Source of the DNA: Isoetes taiwanensis
Taxonomy: Eukaryota > Streptophyta > Lycopodiopsida > Isoetales > Isoetaceae
NCBI GenBank assembly: GCA_021234155.1
Contig: JAJEKV010000062.1
Location: 2,081,305 to 2,145,304 of the forward strand
Direction of reading: 5' to 3'
DNA: 64,000 nucleotides
The notes under the pieces are model-generated. The model ran no database searches. It was not told the origin of the DNA and saw only the letters and a program-made list of their open reading frames with translations. Positions 1-11,750 of the stretch are shown piece after piece. Position numbers and translations under genes: made by a program. Position 1 is the stretch's first letter, and each line of letters begins with the position of its first letter.

Positions 1-324
1 GCGACACATGGTGCTTAGTGGGTGCTTTTTGGGGCTATTTTCTTTGTATTTTTAAAAAATATTTTTCTTTTATTTTTTTGATATTTTTCCTGAAACGCAA
101 TCATATTACGCCTTGGAATATAAAATTTCAGCTTCATCGGAGTTATAGAAAAAAAAGATAAAAATAAGTAAAATTTTCAGCATTAGATGCTTAGGGGTGC
201 TTGGCTGGCGTAAAAATGCCCCCTAGCTCCATGCTTTGACCCACCCCTTCTCTTATATTTCATATCAAAAAGCTCCAAAAATAATTCATTCCTTACACTC
301 ATATGATTCGTACGAGATCTTAAG
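1..324. other. AT-rich sequence, no gene seen
   Basis: No open frame, RNA or repeat structure that I can support is visible here. Base use is AT-rich like the surrounding transposon debris. Confidence 0.5.
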
Positions 325-530
325 GTGAACTCCCCTTGGGTGCATATTCGTGGCGAGTTGCACCTTGTACAATCTCAATCATCGAATCCATTGATCCCAT
401 GGCTAGAGAGTATGTTGGGACCTGTAGGCACCTCTCGTTTTGATAATGGTCAATTATGACTTTTGGGTGCCTATATTTTTGAAATATGTATACATCGGAG
501 CCTATGCTTTGGAGTATGATACATGGGCTT
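325..530. repeat. Decayed copy of the 380-bp repeat seen at 61.3 and 61.9 kb
   Basis: From the GTGCATATTC and GAGTTGCACC junction onward, this stretch follows the same order of words as the two recent copies near the right end: TATGTT, then CACCTCTCGTTT, then a TCAATTATGA core, then GCCTAT. It is clearly diverged and lacks the tRNA-like segment of the recent copies. I infer an old copy of the same family. Confidence 0.5.
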
Positions 531-1285
531 GAATTACCAGAAAAACTAATGCTCTAAAAACAATGGTTTCACCAACGCAACTAACAGCCAAATTAGATCT
601 AGGTTTTTGGGTTGCCGTATGGCAATCCCGTGCTTGTACAGTTGGGGTGAAGACTTTCCAATATTTCTCGAATATCCCTGGAATGGTACTTTTTGTCCAA
701 GTCATTTGTCTATTTTATTTCTTTGGATCGTGAAGGTATACATCTTCAACCCCCAATTTTTTTTTTTTTTTTCCTTTTTTGGGCATATTTGTTTTACTTT
801 TTTTTAGACGTGCTTTTAACTTGTTAAACCATTGATTTGACCTGTGATTTTTATTGAACTAACTGGCAATCACTGGGCGTTTGATCTTGCTTGTGATCCA
901 CCGGCCGAGGAGTTGGACCTTCATCCGTCTTCCTTTGCTACAAGAGAAAGTGCAGTTTTATCGGTTGCAGACTTTTTAGAAGTAGATACCATACTTTGTT
1001 GTTTACCAAATTTTGAATGTCTTTGTAAGATCTTTAGTTGTGTGGCATATGAGTTCCCTAGGGTTAGTTGTATGCTTATGTCAGGAAAGTATTGCCGACA
1101 TCTTACAACAACACTGCTCCAAATTATTAGCATTAGCGAAGACTAGTGAAATTCTTTTGCTAGTTAACTTGACTACAAGAGAAAAGGTTTCTTCATAATT
1201 CATACCTTTTCTTTGTATGAATCCTTGTGCCACCAGTCATGCCTTATATTTCTTGCCCATCATTTGGTTGTTTTTAACTTGTAGA
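531..1285. other. No recognisable gene
   Basis: This holds T-rich runs near 758-806 and an open stretch at 844-1146 (plus, 100 codons) that matches no family I recognise. Protein-like composition continues in a second frame at about 1,013-1,198, so a broken exon is possible but unsupported. Confidence 0.4.
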
Positions 1286-2110
1286 TCAACTTGCTCCCAA
1301 TGACATTATGTCTGTTGGTTTAGCAACCATTTCATAAGTGTGAGTCCTGTTAAAGGCATGCATTTCCTCCATCATAGCTTGCTTCCATTTTTTTAGAGTC
1401 ATACCTTCTTCATAATTTAACGGTACTTCTGGTTCAAGAATAGCCAGCACATAATTAATGTCGAGAGCATCCTTATTTAGTATTTTGCTTTTGCCATCCT
1501 CTATTTTTCCATAATTAGAAATACTAATATCCAACTGCACCCTGGGTTTTTCAACCTCTATCTTTCTTTTCTTCCTTTCTTTATGCATTTTTTGGCAATT
1601 TGATCATTTTTCATCACTGTTATGAACATCATCCATCTTCAAATTCCCCTTGCATTGGTTGCTCAAGATTGTCAAGTTAATTGTCTGAGCCATATACACC
1701 ATATCATAAAAGTACTTTTCTTCTTCGAGTTGTATCTACTCAATTCCCAAGTCTTTGGTTGCTGTCAAATTATTTTTGTCCCTAAAGATCACGTCTCTAC
1801 TTATTATAATGTGCCTCTTGTTATAGCCTACAAGATAGCACTTCACAGATCTGTCATCACTTTTATTCTGAGTTCCTTTGAATGAGCATATGCCACACGT
1901 ATCCATATGTTTTAAATATATATATGATGGCACATTTCCATTTCACATCTCCTCGAGGTTTTGCCATTGAAAGACGTCAAAGGCAATTTATTTCGAATCA
2001 ATACTGCAATTTTAACTGCTTCATTCCAAAGATACTTTGACAAACCTGATTGTTTGAGCATGGATCTGACAACGTCAGATGATCCTATTCTTTCTTTCTG
2101 CTATATCATT
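1286..2110 (-). mobile_element. Ty1/copia retrotransposon pol fragment, degenerate
   Basis: On the minus strand the pieces fall in copia order. At about 2,110-1,940 is a stretch like the integrase region before the C-terminus (NEAVKIAVLIRNKLPLTSFN). At 1,933-1,736 is the integrase C-terminal motif KCYLVGYNKRH with SRDVIFRD. At 1,588-1,286 is the start of reverse transcriptase with the WKQAMMEEMHAF block typical of Ty1/copia polyproteins. Frames change between the pieces and no catalytic YVDD region is present, so it is a dead fragment. No LTR could be paired by eye. Confidence 0.8.
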
Positions 2111-3985
2111 TTGTAAAATATGCTCAGACATAATGAAAAACAATATAACAAGCCTTTCAAGTGTAAACACATGAAGACTACGCTGCTTCTGTATAACTTT
2201 TATGAGTGAAAGCACTATGCCAAGTAGACGCAGCTAAAAATAGTAGTACTTAAAGAAATGTTTATTGATGCTCAAAGTAACTGAGGATTTATTGATGTTT
2301 AATAAAACTGAAGGTCCTCAAAATCCATGCAGATAAGATGTTTCTCATAATTATATCCCTTCTAAAAGAAAAAATGGGCTTCCATCAGTCGTAAATTTGT
2401 AGATACAAAACGCCATAATGGAATTCATAATACCAGTAACAAGTCCTATTTATAATGCCCTTGAATACTCTAGCTAAAAAGTACAAAAACTATAGAATTT
2501 ATTTAAAGCTTCCTATTAAAACTGTATTTACATGGAAATCAAGATTGTGGCAATATGAAATGGCTATGAGTAGGGCAATCAGCAGCTCGATAGCAGATTT
2601 GTGATGGAACTTTTGTAGCGCGGTGATTCTAGTCTTCAAGTAAGGATTCCACTGCTTTAAATAACTAGTCTACAACGTGTATAGCCAAAAGCATAGCAAT
2701 GGGATGACTATGCTGCACGACCATGCCGGGTTTTGTGAATGGACCATCATGTCTTATTTGTGATAGAGAATAATCATTCTTCCATGCTTTTGTTCGAGCA
2801 TATCTGCATGGTCCTATCTAAGATATAACATTATAATCGCCATGTTCACGATTAGCATTGGACGAAAAGCTCTGCAAAAAGACTATATTAGCATGTAGCA
2901 GGAGGTTTGCCTGAGGACATCTATCTCACAAAGATTCAAAAGCTAAGCATGTTAATAATAATATCTCAAACATGAACCTGACAATTCTACATTGAACCAG
3001 TGAAAAGCAATAGCTAGCAAATCCCATCAAGCTAAAAACATATACCATAAGCCATGCATAGCCATGCATATCAAATCTAGATAAAGCAACACACCTACAT
3101 CTCGCTTAGGTAATGGCTCGCACTGCAACAACTGCTCGATCTGGGCATCCAAGTACAAGTGCCCATTTGCCAAATGCAAAAAACATGCTTCAGCTATATA
3201 TTTAACAAGAGAATCAAAATGAGTTGTGTATTGTAGTTAAGCCCATTTGCATTTGAAATTTGGAAGTCTGTCAAATCCAAGCATGACTGATGTACAAGAA
3301 GATACTTTCATACCTTAAATCAAACAACACCAAATGTAATACTGCCAAGAATATCAAGATTCCCCTAACAAGCTGTAAGAAATGACATATGTTTCTGTAA
3401 TTCAGTATGGTAACCTCCCCGACATTGGTGCAAAATGCCATTGTGGCGGGCCCACATCAGCTCGCCAATGGCGAACAGGAAAGGCGAACAGGTTTAGATT
3501 TTTTTGGCTATGACGATGTCGGAAGAGGCTGATGGTGCTCTGTTTGAAGAAGTTGGAGCCTGCCCAAAATCTGTTGGCGCTCATCATGCTTTAAGGCACA
3601 CTTTTAGGGGATGCCAATGGCGGCATGCTAGTTGTCTACGGTTCTATTTTTGGACTACAATGGTGCATGCTAGCTCCAGAATAGCGCTAGAATGATGGTC
3701 TGCTTCTAACTAACCTGATTCTCTCAAATTAGAGGCAGTCTAGTGTCTTGGATCGATGATTTGGCTTAATAGGATCCTTGATCAGCCTTGAGTTGAGGTT
3801 GCCCATAGATCTGCTCTATCCTTCAATTTTGGAGGGAATTAACCACTCCCGCCCAGATTTGCATGGTGGAGATAGGCCTTTTTCTCGGATTCATCATGTT
3901 TGTTCATCTGAGCCCTTTGGTAAGAACTAAACTCTTTTTCAATTTCCCTTTATTTTATTTAACCTTTAATCTTCTACATGTAGAA
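2111..3985. other. AT-rich non-coding stretch
   Basis: I find no conserved open frame longer than about 60 codons. The last few hundred bases lead into the promoter of the pogo-like element and may belong to its 5' region. A short GC-richer patch at 3,420-3,680 shows no recognisable product. Confidence 0.4.
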
Positions 3986-3988
3986 AGG

Positions 3989-3997
3989 TATAAATAT
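3989..3997 (+). promoter_or_regulatory. TATA box of pogo-like copy 1
   Basis: TATAAATAT lies about 215 bases upstream of the transposase ATG at 4,212. The sibling element at 58 kb has TATAAAAG at a comparable place upstream of its ATG, which supports a shared element promoter. Confidence 0.45.
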
Positions 3998-4785
3998 GCT
4001 ACAAGGTCGAGACTGAATGCATGTGGTCTGCTTCCTCTTTCTTAAGTAGAGCTTTCTCCTTTCTTCAAGATTCCTTGCTGTTCTACAGGTCTTTCTACCA
4101 GTCTTATAAATCCATCCACTCTATTGCTTGATCTTAGAAGTTTTCTTTTGCTCCTTGCTTTGTTTTCTTCTTCTTGATTTTAGGCCTACAGTCCTAATAT
4201 CCCTGAATGCCATGAACCTTAGAAACAGCAGAAATTATGCATTCCCTCCAGATACCACTGCTGAGGAGGTGGTCATTGAACAAGCTCCTCCACCTATTTC
4301 CAAGAAAAAGAGGACAAGTTTGCCTCGAATTATTGGCCAAAATTTCCAAGCTACCCAAAAAAAGTTTGTAAGAGGAACAGGCAGAGGTTCTTGGACAATT
4401 GATACAATTGATGATGGAACTCTTTCTATTCGGAAGGATGCATTGCATTTTGGAATATTACAGACTACTTTGAGAAACCATTTATATGGTATCTCAAAGG
4501 AAAAGTTCAGTAGCACACCTAAGGGTTTAACAATAGAAAAAAAAATGTATCCAATGGTGTCTGCAGATTGCTGATGAGGGAAGGCATGTCATTTATGAAA
4601 TAGTTAAACATAGAGTAGCTTCCATGACTGTTGGCAGACTTACCTGTTTGAAGGATGGACTTCCTGGGCCTAAGTGCTGGCAACGCTTTAGAAGGAGGCA
4701 CCCAAAAAAGATAATGGTTGGTCAGTTAAGGACAGGCCGCAAATGGTTGTGATACGCGCAGCTTGACCAAACAGGCAGCTGGTGA

Positions 4786-4808
4786 GAGATAAGATAAGAT
4801 AAGATAAG
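4786..4808. repeat. (GATAA)n microsatellite
   Basis: Four to five units of GATAA lie at the edge of the sequence inserted into pogo-like copy 1. Such short tracts often mark LINE insertion edges, but no duplication could be confirmed. Confidence 0.7.
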
Positions 4809-4913
4809 AATTATGCATAAAAAACAATAAAGATTATGCTTTCCAGGTATAATAAATTAGTTACTTTTTATTATGCTCACCATTCCAGGTATACCGTGTC
4901 CTCTAGGACGGTA

Positions 4914-5043
4914 TTGAACTGTCCTATACAATTGTACAGCGTGCCAGCATACTTATTACTGCTAAGGTTTTTCTCTCCCATAGGCCAATCGGTCTCCGTG
5001 GACGCTAAAAAATCTATTCTATTCTATTCTATTCTATTCTTCA
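4914..5043 (+). mobile_element. LINE 3' end, copy A (severely 5'-truncated)
   Basis: The stretch matches the 3' end of the LINE at 6.5-8.2 kb (reverse strand) word for word in places: GGTATTGAACTGTC, then a CCAGCATACTTATTA core, then CCCATAGGCCAATCGGTC, then TCCGTGGACG. It ends in a (TATTC)n tail at about 5,015-5,043. The hairpin found in the other two copies of the 3' region is missing here. No coding sequence survives. Confidence 0.75.
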
Positions 5044-5150
5044 TAATTATTCTATTCTATTCTTCATAACTATTCATCAAATACATTACTACATTATATA
5101 TTGATGAATAGGTGCTGGATACACCTAAAGCACACAAAGCATCACAACAG

Positions 5151-5420
5151 TTACTCGTCGTGACCACGCAAGGTCAACGAGTTAATCTCGTATGTGTCGC
5201 GCTCTGGAAGCCATACAAGATGGATAACAACATGGTGGTAACCGAGAGAATCCATCTCGTGACGATTAGCTATGGATTGCAAGTAGGGATCAAGGTGGAT
5301 ACCTCTCATTATGCATTTATTCAGATCATTGTAAGTCATGGAGCAAGTGATGGCCTCGATATCTTCAGCTCGAGCAGGCGACAGTGCTCTATCGGTAGCA
5401 GATCTTGATCGTCGAGACAT
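5151..5420 (-). CDS. Small unidentified ORF with TATA box
   Basis: An 89-codon open frame begins with an arginine/serine-rich start (MSRRSRSATDRA) and reads without interruption. I do not recognise a domain. The first 25 residues loosely recall the N-terminus of small plant PRE/ILI-type HLH proteins, but the helix-loop-helix does not follow, so that is only a weak hint. A good TATA element sits about 30 bases upstream of the start. It lies inside sequence that split pogo-like copy 1, so it may be cargo of an insertion. A captured exon is as likely as a real gene. Confidence 0.25.
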   Translation of the reverse strand: MSRRSRSATDRALSPARAEDIEAITCSMTYNDLNKCIMRGIHLDPYLQSIANRHEMDSLGYHHVVIHLVWLPERDTYEINSLTLRGHDE

Positions 5421-5448
5421 TGCAAATGAATGTCTCCACTCGTGCGGA

Positions 5449-5458
5449 TATATTTATA
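5449..5458 (-). promoter_or_regulatory. TATA box upstream of ORF 5,420-5,151
   Basis: TATAAATATA on the minus strand, about 30 bases before the ATG at 5,420. The short spacing implies a very short 5' leader or transcription start near the ATG. Confidence 0.4.
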
Positions 5459-5470
5459 CCCATGAATAAT

Positions 5471-5566
5471 AATAATGGTGTATGTATCTACTATCAATAA
5501 TAGTGGTGTATGTATCTACCATCAATAAAAGTGGTGTATGTATCTACCATCAATAATAGTGGTGGG
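5471..5566. repeat. Three tandem units of about 34 bp
   Basis: The unit GGTGTATGTATCTAC with CATCAATAATAGT repeats three times with few changes, directly upstream of the minus-strand TATA box at 5,449-5,458. Confidence 0.8.
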
Positions 5567-6075
5567 TTGGCCACGTAATACTTGGGTGGCAATTAATAAT
5601 TTTGATGGATACTCGTTCTTTAGAATAGGAGAAATACTTCTGCTTGACTAGATTAACTGAGGTCAAAATTCTCAAAATCGCGTTATTCTCTTCAACTAAT
5701 GAAATCATGCTTCTTAGGTCTGCACAATGCATTGAAATGGTTAGGGCGAAGGTGAAGGAAATGACCACATCAAACTTGAATACTTTTTATTGAACTTTGA
5801 GGGAAGTTTTGGATAAGCTAAAGTTAGAGGCATGCAGAATATGGAATTGTGATGAGACTGGAGTGCAAGCGGGATGCAGAACAAGGATGAGAGTGATTGC
5901 TAGATAGCGAGCACAAAATGTCATTGAAAATGTGCCCAAAAATTGTGAATGGATGACTGTCCTTGTGTGTATAGGCTTTAGGATTCCTAACCTCTATGTT
6001 TTTAAAGGAAAAAGAATGCAAGACACAAATTTAATTAAAGGTTGTGAAGCTGGTGCTATCATGTCCATGATTTTG

Positions 6076-6518
6076 GTATGGCTATGCTTTGTAGCTTGGG
6101 TTATGGCCTTGGTAAGCATGGAGCTATAGATGTAAGATAATGAGGTTTTTGTCTGATAAGTTTTTAAAATATGTCCCTTGGTTCATGACCTTGTGGAGAT
6201 ATCTTTAAGAAGGCAATAATCTTAAGAAATGTTTAGATGTCGATGTAGATAAGGAAAGGCCAAGGATAGAGTAATTCGTTCTTTTAGCTTAGGCCAAAGA
6301 CAACTATATACGTCATGTTTTTTTTAGAAGTCATGTTTTTTTTTAGAAGGCATAAATATCACTCTAGGACAAATATACCATAAAAGATAAAAGTTATGAC
6401 ATAAAGATAAAAGATAAAAGATAAAAGTTAACAGTTATGAATTAAGGAAAGCAAAGGTTATCAACAAAGGGGGCTTTTACTGCATCAAAAGACAATCATA
6501 ACACGTATATATTAAAAA
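6076..6518. other. No gene; GATAAAA-rich tract
   Basis: AT-rich sequence with several AAAGATAAAAG repeats around 6,380-6,430. It is possibly 3' sequence of pogo-like copy 1. No open frame of note. Confidence 0.4.
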
Positions 6519-8245
6519 GAATAGAATAGAATGTATTTTTATCATCCACGGAGACCAATTGGCCTATGGGATCCAAACAAAGAGAGCAGCAGCGTATTAC
6601 TGTCAGAATTAAAAAAACCCCGCCCCGAAGGGTTTTTGAGGGAAAAACCTTAGCAATAATAAGTATGCTGGTAGACTGTACAATCTATAAGACAATTCAA
6701 TACTGCACCAAAGAACACAGCTGGGTCCATGTATCCATAACATCATGAAGGTATGATCCCAACAAGCCCATGAAGGGCATTTTCAACAGCACATGCAGTG
6801 GCTGGTCAGGCATAACTAACTGAACATACTGTGCTCGGATATGATCGAATGTTGGGCATATCTGAAGGAAGTGGCATTCATCCTCAAAGGCACCCTGTTG
6901 ATAACATTGACAGATCCTGTCCAAGTCCATTGGCCTGTGCGCACCCATGCGAATAGAAGCTATCAGTCTGCACTTCTTCCTGGGCAAATGGCTGTGCAGG
7001 TAGTGTGAACCTGGGATTGACTTGCTGCCGAAAGTGTTCCATCTTGACATGCCTCAGAGCGTCTGCATCCTATAGGTTGCCAAGGAAGTAAGCATCAAGG
7101 TACTGCCCCCATGCATCGTGATCCTTCTCTATCCGTACTTGCACACATTCGTGTGCTTGTAAATTGCATCGGGAGAATCACTGAGCTTGCTTGTTCTTCC
7201 AACAGGCTTTGAGGCACTATGGACCCATTGCTATGGCCAAAGCAAGATTGGGCAGACGGGCATTACCCATCCAACTACCTTCTGGAAGTAAATGATATGA
7301 TGGTCTAGTGCAGCCCTCTGAAGGAGTAGGAAACCCATCTCGTAGAGCTAGATTTGATATGGAACTATGGACTTTACCCCAAGTGCTCATGGTAAGAAGG
7401 CCTTTTGTACCTACTCCAAGTCATTTCAGGCGAGGAATATCACCGGACCCCACACCTCCGCTTTGTACAGGAGAACCGGCTCGACCAGGGCCCTGAACAG
7501 GTGTGATTGGTAACCCCAGGTATACATCTCTGCCTTGTGACTATTGTTCTGCATGGCATATAGTGCTTTCCACCTTGCTTTGTCGCGCAACCTGATAGAA
7601 GCATCGCGTGAGTAGGAAACTCGATCCCTAAATGCTTCTAGGTCAGAGCCACCCCCACATTTTGTACCTGGTAAGTGAAGGCGGGAGGTCTTGGCTGACG
7701 AGAGGATGAAACAAGCAGCACTCTAGTTTTGACCAAGTTAACTCGCATGCTAGTGAACCAGCAGAAAGTGTCTTGAGCATCCACGTGATGCTGCATGTCT
7801 TCTGGAGTGTAGGCCAAGAGGTCCACGTCGTCAGCGTATATGAGTTTGCCGAATTATGTGGTGCATGAGTTGAGAACCCGCCCTTCTGTACTCAGCAAGC
7901 CAAGCTTCTAGCTAATCAATATAAAGGCCAAAGAGCGTCGGGGAGAGGGGGTAATCATGCGCACCCCAATACTAATGACGACAGGTTGTTCTGATTGTGT
8001 GAGACTGCCTAAGCATGCCTCATATCAACTGTAGATTGCATTTTGTAAGCCGATAGGGGTCCCTAGCTGCCTCAATCTGTCCCACAACTTGTCCCGGGGT
8101 ATTGTGTCTAAAGCCTTTTGTGAAATCCACAAAACAATAGTACAGGTTTTGCTAGCGATTCTTGCTATCCTCGATCAATGTCCCCAGGATGAAAATATGG
8201 TTGTGGTACTTTATACCATATATTGTTTTATGGTTTATCAAATAC
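6519..8245 (-). mobile_element. LINE copy B, 5'-truncated, with reverse transcriptase
   Basis: Read on the minus strand this is the last two fifths of a LINE. Around 8,240-8,030 lies the reverse transcriptase entry (an FDT-I-P-like block with LWDRLRQLG). At 7,845-7,640 are the catalytic YADD within IYADDVDLLAYTPEDMQHHV and the following KTRVLLVSS block. At 7,050-6,697 is the C-terminal domain with a Cys-rich knuckle (ICQCYQQGAFEDECHFLQIC). The 3' UTR has a strong hairpin and the end word CCCATAGGCCAATTGGTCTC, and closes in (TATTC)n. Stops and frameshifts show it is inactive. The protein matches the GC-rich copy at 22.9-27.9 kb. Confidence 0.85.
6611..6640 (-). other. Conserved hairpin in LINE 3' UTR
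   Basis: On the minus strand AAAAACCC, a TTCGGGGC-type loop region and GGGGTTTTTT form a stem-loop followed by a U-run. The GC-rich copy has a matching hairpin at 27,757-27,781 with compensating base changes. It may be the structure the element's reverse transcriptase recognises; that role is inference. Confidence 0.6.
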
Positions 8246-8760
8246 AGCCAAAAAGACCATGCGTGATGTGTAGATGTTAGTTTGTATCACTTTTTAGACT
8301 ATCCTTCCACACTAAGAATATCGTGTTTGCTTTGATGCTCCCTTGGAGACATAAAACCTATATATATGTATACTCTAACGGACAATAGGACAAAGAATGG
8401 CATTAGAATGGGGATCTGGCATTAGACTCTGCATGATAGCAACAACAAATCATTCTTTCCATAGCTAAGTAGAAGATTTGGATTTTGGATTGGCTGTTAT
8501 CTTTTAGATCCAAAATATCTTCTAGGACAGTTAGATGCTTATGTTATCACCAGGGAATTGGTGTTAAGGGTCTAATCCTTGGGTTGATTGGGTTGCTAAT
8601 ACCCTTGCATTGACCTTGGCTAGTAGGAATAAGACCTTTAAGTTGGTCTTATTCTAGGCCATTCCAATCGTTTCACAATTTAATGTTTGATAATGAAAGC
8701 TTATTTTGTGTATTTGGTGGTTTTGCATCCTAAATCTAGTGCATCTCCATTGAATGAGCA
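8246..8760. other. Non-coding, possibly 5' part of the gypsy element
   Basis: No frame is open for long. The stretch leads directly into Ty3/gypsy reverse transcriptase and may be eroded gag-pol. Confidence 0.3.
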
Positions 8761-8765
8761 TAAAA

Positions 8766-10300
8766 CTATTTTTTTTGCAAACTTTGCCATCCCATTGTCT
8801 GGAGAACCAAAGGATTGGTCTTCTTTCTAGGAAAGAGCCTCCTAATCAAGCTCCTTATCGGAGAATGCATGGCCAACAAGTTGAGATTAGACGCCAACTT
8901 GATGAGTACTTCGGATTGCTCTGCCATAGTTCTTCGCCTTTTGGTGCTCCTGTCACGTTCAAGAAAAAAAGAAAGTTCTTGATGCATGCGTATAGATTAT
9001 TCTGCTTTTAATAAGATCACCATAAAAAATAGCTTTCTTATCCAAGGCCAGATGATTTCTGCGATCAACTCCAAGATGCCCAGTTTTCAACCGTCTTTGA
9101 TCAACTCCAAGATGTTCCTTTCCAATGGAATCATAATCAGCAATTCACTTTCTAAATTTTGAAGGACGTCATAGTTAATCCTCCCGTTCTGCTTTTGCCA
9201 AAGTTTGATCTACCTTATTTATTATGTGCTAATGCAAGTGGCATGGCTTTGGGCGCAGTTTTGATGCAGGATGGTCATCTTATAAAAGTCGGAAGTTTTC
9301 TGACACGAAAAGTAGATATAGTGTTTATGATAAAGAATCTATGGTTATCTTTTAGGGTCAATGGTTCATATTTTGACTGACCACTAAAGCATTAAGCGCA
9401 TTATCTCACAGAAAACGTTATAAAAAGGCAACTGAAATGGGTTGCTTTTATGCAACAATATAATTTCTCGGACTATCGTCCCGGTAAAGAGAATGTTGTG
9501 GCATTGATTATCTCCCTCTATAGTACAATCCAACCATTTGGAGGAAATGAAGCCATTATATGCCACTGATCATGATTATAAAGATATTTGGTTATTGGCT
9601 CAAAGGGGCAAGGCTTATAGATATAAGATCGTTAATGAGTTCTTATATAAAGGTCCAACGCTATGCATTGTTCGTGACTTTAGACCACTTATTCTTAGAG
9701 AGGTTCATGATGCAGCATAAAGGCGACCTTGGCAATACTTTGTTTGTTTGGCCTAGATTGCGAGGAGATGTCTTGATTCATATTCGTCATTGTGTAACTT
9801 GTCAACGGATAAAGAAAACGAACAAGATATCTCATGGTGGTCCTTTGTCCTTACCTATTTCAGAAGCAAAGTTGAGAGCAAATTCTTGCAAGGATACTGT
9901 CATTTGGATGGTTATTGATTGTTTAACTAAGCATGCACATTTCATTCCTTATTCAGATAAGTTGATCGCTTATAGTACGGCTACACTCTTTATCAAAGAG
10001 ATATTTAGGGTACATGGATTGCTTAAGTTTATTGTATCTGATCGTGATACAAAGTTTGCCAGTAAATTTTGTAAGGGATTGTTTATGCAATTAAGGTTTT
10101 CCACTACTTCTCACCCAGAAATGGATGGACAATTCGAGATGGTAAACAAAGTTATATGTTCCATCTTAAGGGGGTTTGTTAATGAGCATCAAGGTCATTG
10201 GAAAGAGTATTTGCCTTTTGCTGAATTTGTATACAACACTACCCAACAGAAGTCTTCGAAGGAGGTGAACTTCCTTGGGAAGTTATCCTTGACATATTCA
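8766..10300 (+). mobile_element. Ty3/gypsy retrotransposon pol fragment
   Basis: Domains appear in gypsy order but in several frames. At 8,810-8,915 is the start of reverse transcriptase (NQAPYRRM, then IRRQLDEYF). At 9,159-9,300 is RNase H (NPPVLLLPKFDLPYLLCA, ASGMALGAVLMQDGH). At about 9,480 is the YRPGKENV linker word. At 9,720-9,830 is the integrase zinc-binding HC-x2-C part (HCVTCQRIKK). At 9,890-10,260 is the integrase core with VIDCLTKHAHFIPY, SDRDTKFASKF and HPEMDGQFEMVNK, which hold the D-D-E positions. Most of reverse transcriptase, including its catalytic centre, is deleted. The element is dead. No LTR pair was identified. Confidence 0.88.
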
Positions 10301-10319
10301 AAACTTTCCTTCTTTAAGA

Positions 10320-10563
10320 ACACTAATGTCTTGAGAATTCTAGCCCTCGTCTTGAAGAAGTGGTCACCTGTGTAATCAGTGGAGACCTTAACATATACCT
10401 TCTCATCAAGCATCTCCTGGAATAAGGCCCTGCAGTCTTCATAGTGCATGCCTCTGAGGCACCGCAGATAAGCCTGACTGAAGTAGTTACTATCCTTGGC
10501 CCAGACACAGACTAGATCTCTATCCCCCTTCCCAATACACAAGAGATGTAAACATAAGATCAA
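10320..10563 (-). pseudogene. Unidentified protein-like fragment
   Basis: An open minus-strand frame reads like an ordinary soluble protein (VCVWAKDSNYFSQAYLRCL, then LFQEMLDEKVYVKVSTDY). It stops matching anything sensible where the gypsy integrase begins near 10,300, so it may be a host or transposon exon cut by that element. I do not recognise the family. Confidence 0.3.
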
Positions 10564-11213
10564 CCAACATCGTACATCAACATAACATGCTCCTCTTTTT
10601 TATTGAAGGCTATATTATTTTTATATATGAAGAGATAGTACAAAAAGGGTACATAGTAGTACAAGAAAAGATCAAAATGACTTTTTTTTAGAGGGAAGTC
10701 CTACCCTTGAGAAAAAAAAATAGTTTTTTTGAAGGGGAAGCTTATAAAACCCCTGTTCATGAAATGTTCAATAGTATCAGCATAATAAGTCCTACTGCCA
10801 AAACATTTTATACTCTAATATCCTCCTGATGTTTAGTATTTCCTTCCCGTCCCTGCTTAAGTTGATGAAGTCACAATATGAGCAATCACACAGGTGGCTT
10901 TTTGCCAGATTAAATCTTCCAGCCCTGTCCAGAGCTTCACAAATGAGCCCTCTTCTAGAGTCATAGTTTTGAGTACATGAACAGTCACATTTGCATGAGT
11001 CTCCATGGTAAGATATTTGGGCAGACCCAAGATGGTCCAATGACATTGAATTAATCATCGGGTTAATTCTGTCCCATTTCAGAATCCGCATGAGGATTAA
11101 GGTATTACCTGCAAAATCAAAGATAGGAGTTAGTTTGTTTCAAATACCTCCTATATCCAAGCAATGTCATATTTGACTTGCTGAATAACAGCTTTGGGCC
11201 ATATGATCTCCTG

Positions 11214-11699
11214 CTAAAAAATTAGAGAGTTGCGAGCTTTCCATATTCTCCAAAGAAGGATATATATTCTCCAATTATTAGGCTGATATGGAAAAAGTAT
11301 ATCCACTAGAGGAGTATTTGAAAGGTAAGGAATATTGAACTCCTCTGATGCAAGTTCTAAAACCCATTCTACCCATAGACATCCTTGAAAGAATAGAATA
11401 GAATAGAGATGTTCCTCATTGTCCATTTCTTGTAAACATCTTTCACACACATTAGAGTGAGCCATTTTCAACCTAAATCTTCTGGCATTGGTGGCAAGGA
11501 TCCTATGCCACAACTGCCACATAAAAGATTTAATTTTGGGATTTATAGGCGAGTTCCACATGAACATAAGATTAGCTATACACCTGTTTTCATTAATATT
11601 CCATTTCAGATGGATAGAAATAAAGGAATCATGAGTAAGATACCTGTAGGGCTTTTTTAACCTTGTGGGTAACGGTATTAGAGCCTGGTCATGCCCCAT
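11214..11699 (-). pseudogene. L1 reverse-transcriptase zinc-binding domain (zf-RVT)
   Basis: This 161-codon open frame has the typical order of the domain that follows plant L1 reverse transcriptase: W-N-SPINPKIKSFMWQLWH, then RILATNARRFR, then the knuckle CERCLQEMDNEEHL, and further on LLWRIWKARNS. The second part of the knuckle (usually H-x-F-x2-C) is altered. It is the longest clean frame of this L1. Confidence 0.85.
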
Positions 11700-11750
11700 T
11701 GTTTCTTGCTAGCTGCTACATTCCCCATGCAGGCTCTAAGTTCTACCAGG

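Larger units (their letters stand above)
4212..6075 (+). pseudogene. pogo/jerky-type (Tc1-mariner) transposase, broken copy 1
   Basis: This is a dead DNA-transposon transposase of the DDE_1/CENP-B-like type. The N-terminal segment (4,212-4,735) starts MNLR and carries the helix-turn-helix DNA-binding part with the family word TTLRNHLYG, then a second DNA-binding part (DEGRHVIYEI, TCLKDGLPG). The catalytic part resumes at about 5,690-6,070 with RIWNCDETG (first acidic residue), EWMTVLV and RIPNLYVFKG. Roughly 950 bases of unrelated sequence separate the halves. Stops and frameshifts occur in both. The intron present in the 58-kb copy is absent at the matching site (near 5,972), and a few codons are missing there. 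The second catalytic Asp region is gone. Confidence 0.8.

Noticed and set aside
5151..5420. PRE/ILI-type HLH gene
   Set aside because: Only the first residues are similar; the helix-loop-helix is not encoded.
6611..6640. Bacterial rho-independent terminator
   Set aside because: The fold fits, but it is part of a LINE 3' UTR in a plant-like genome and recurs at the same place in another copy.
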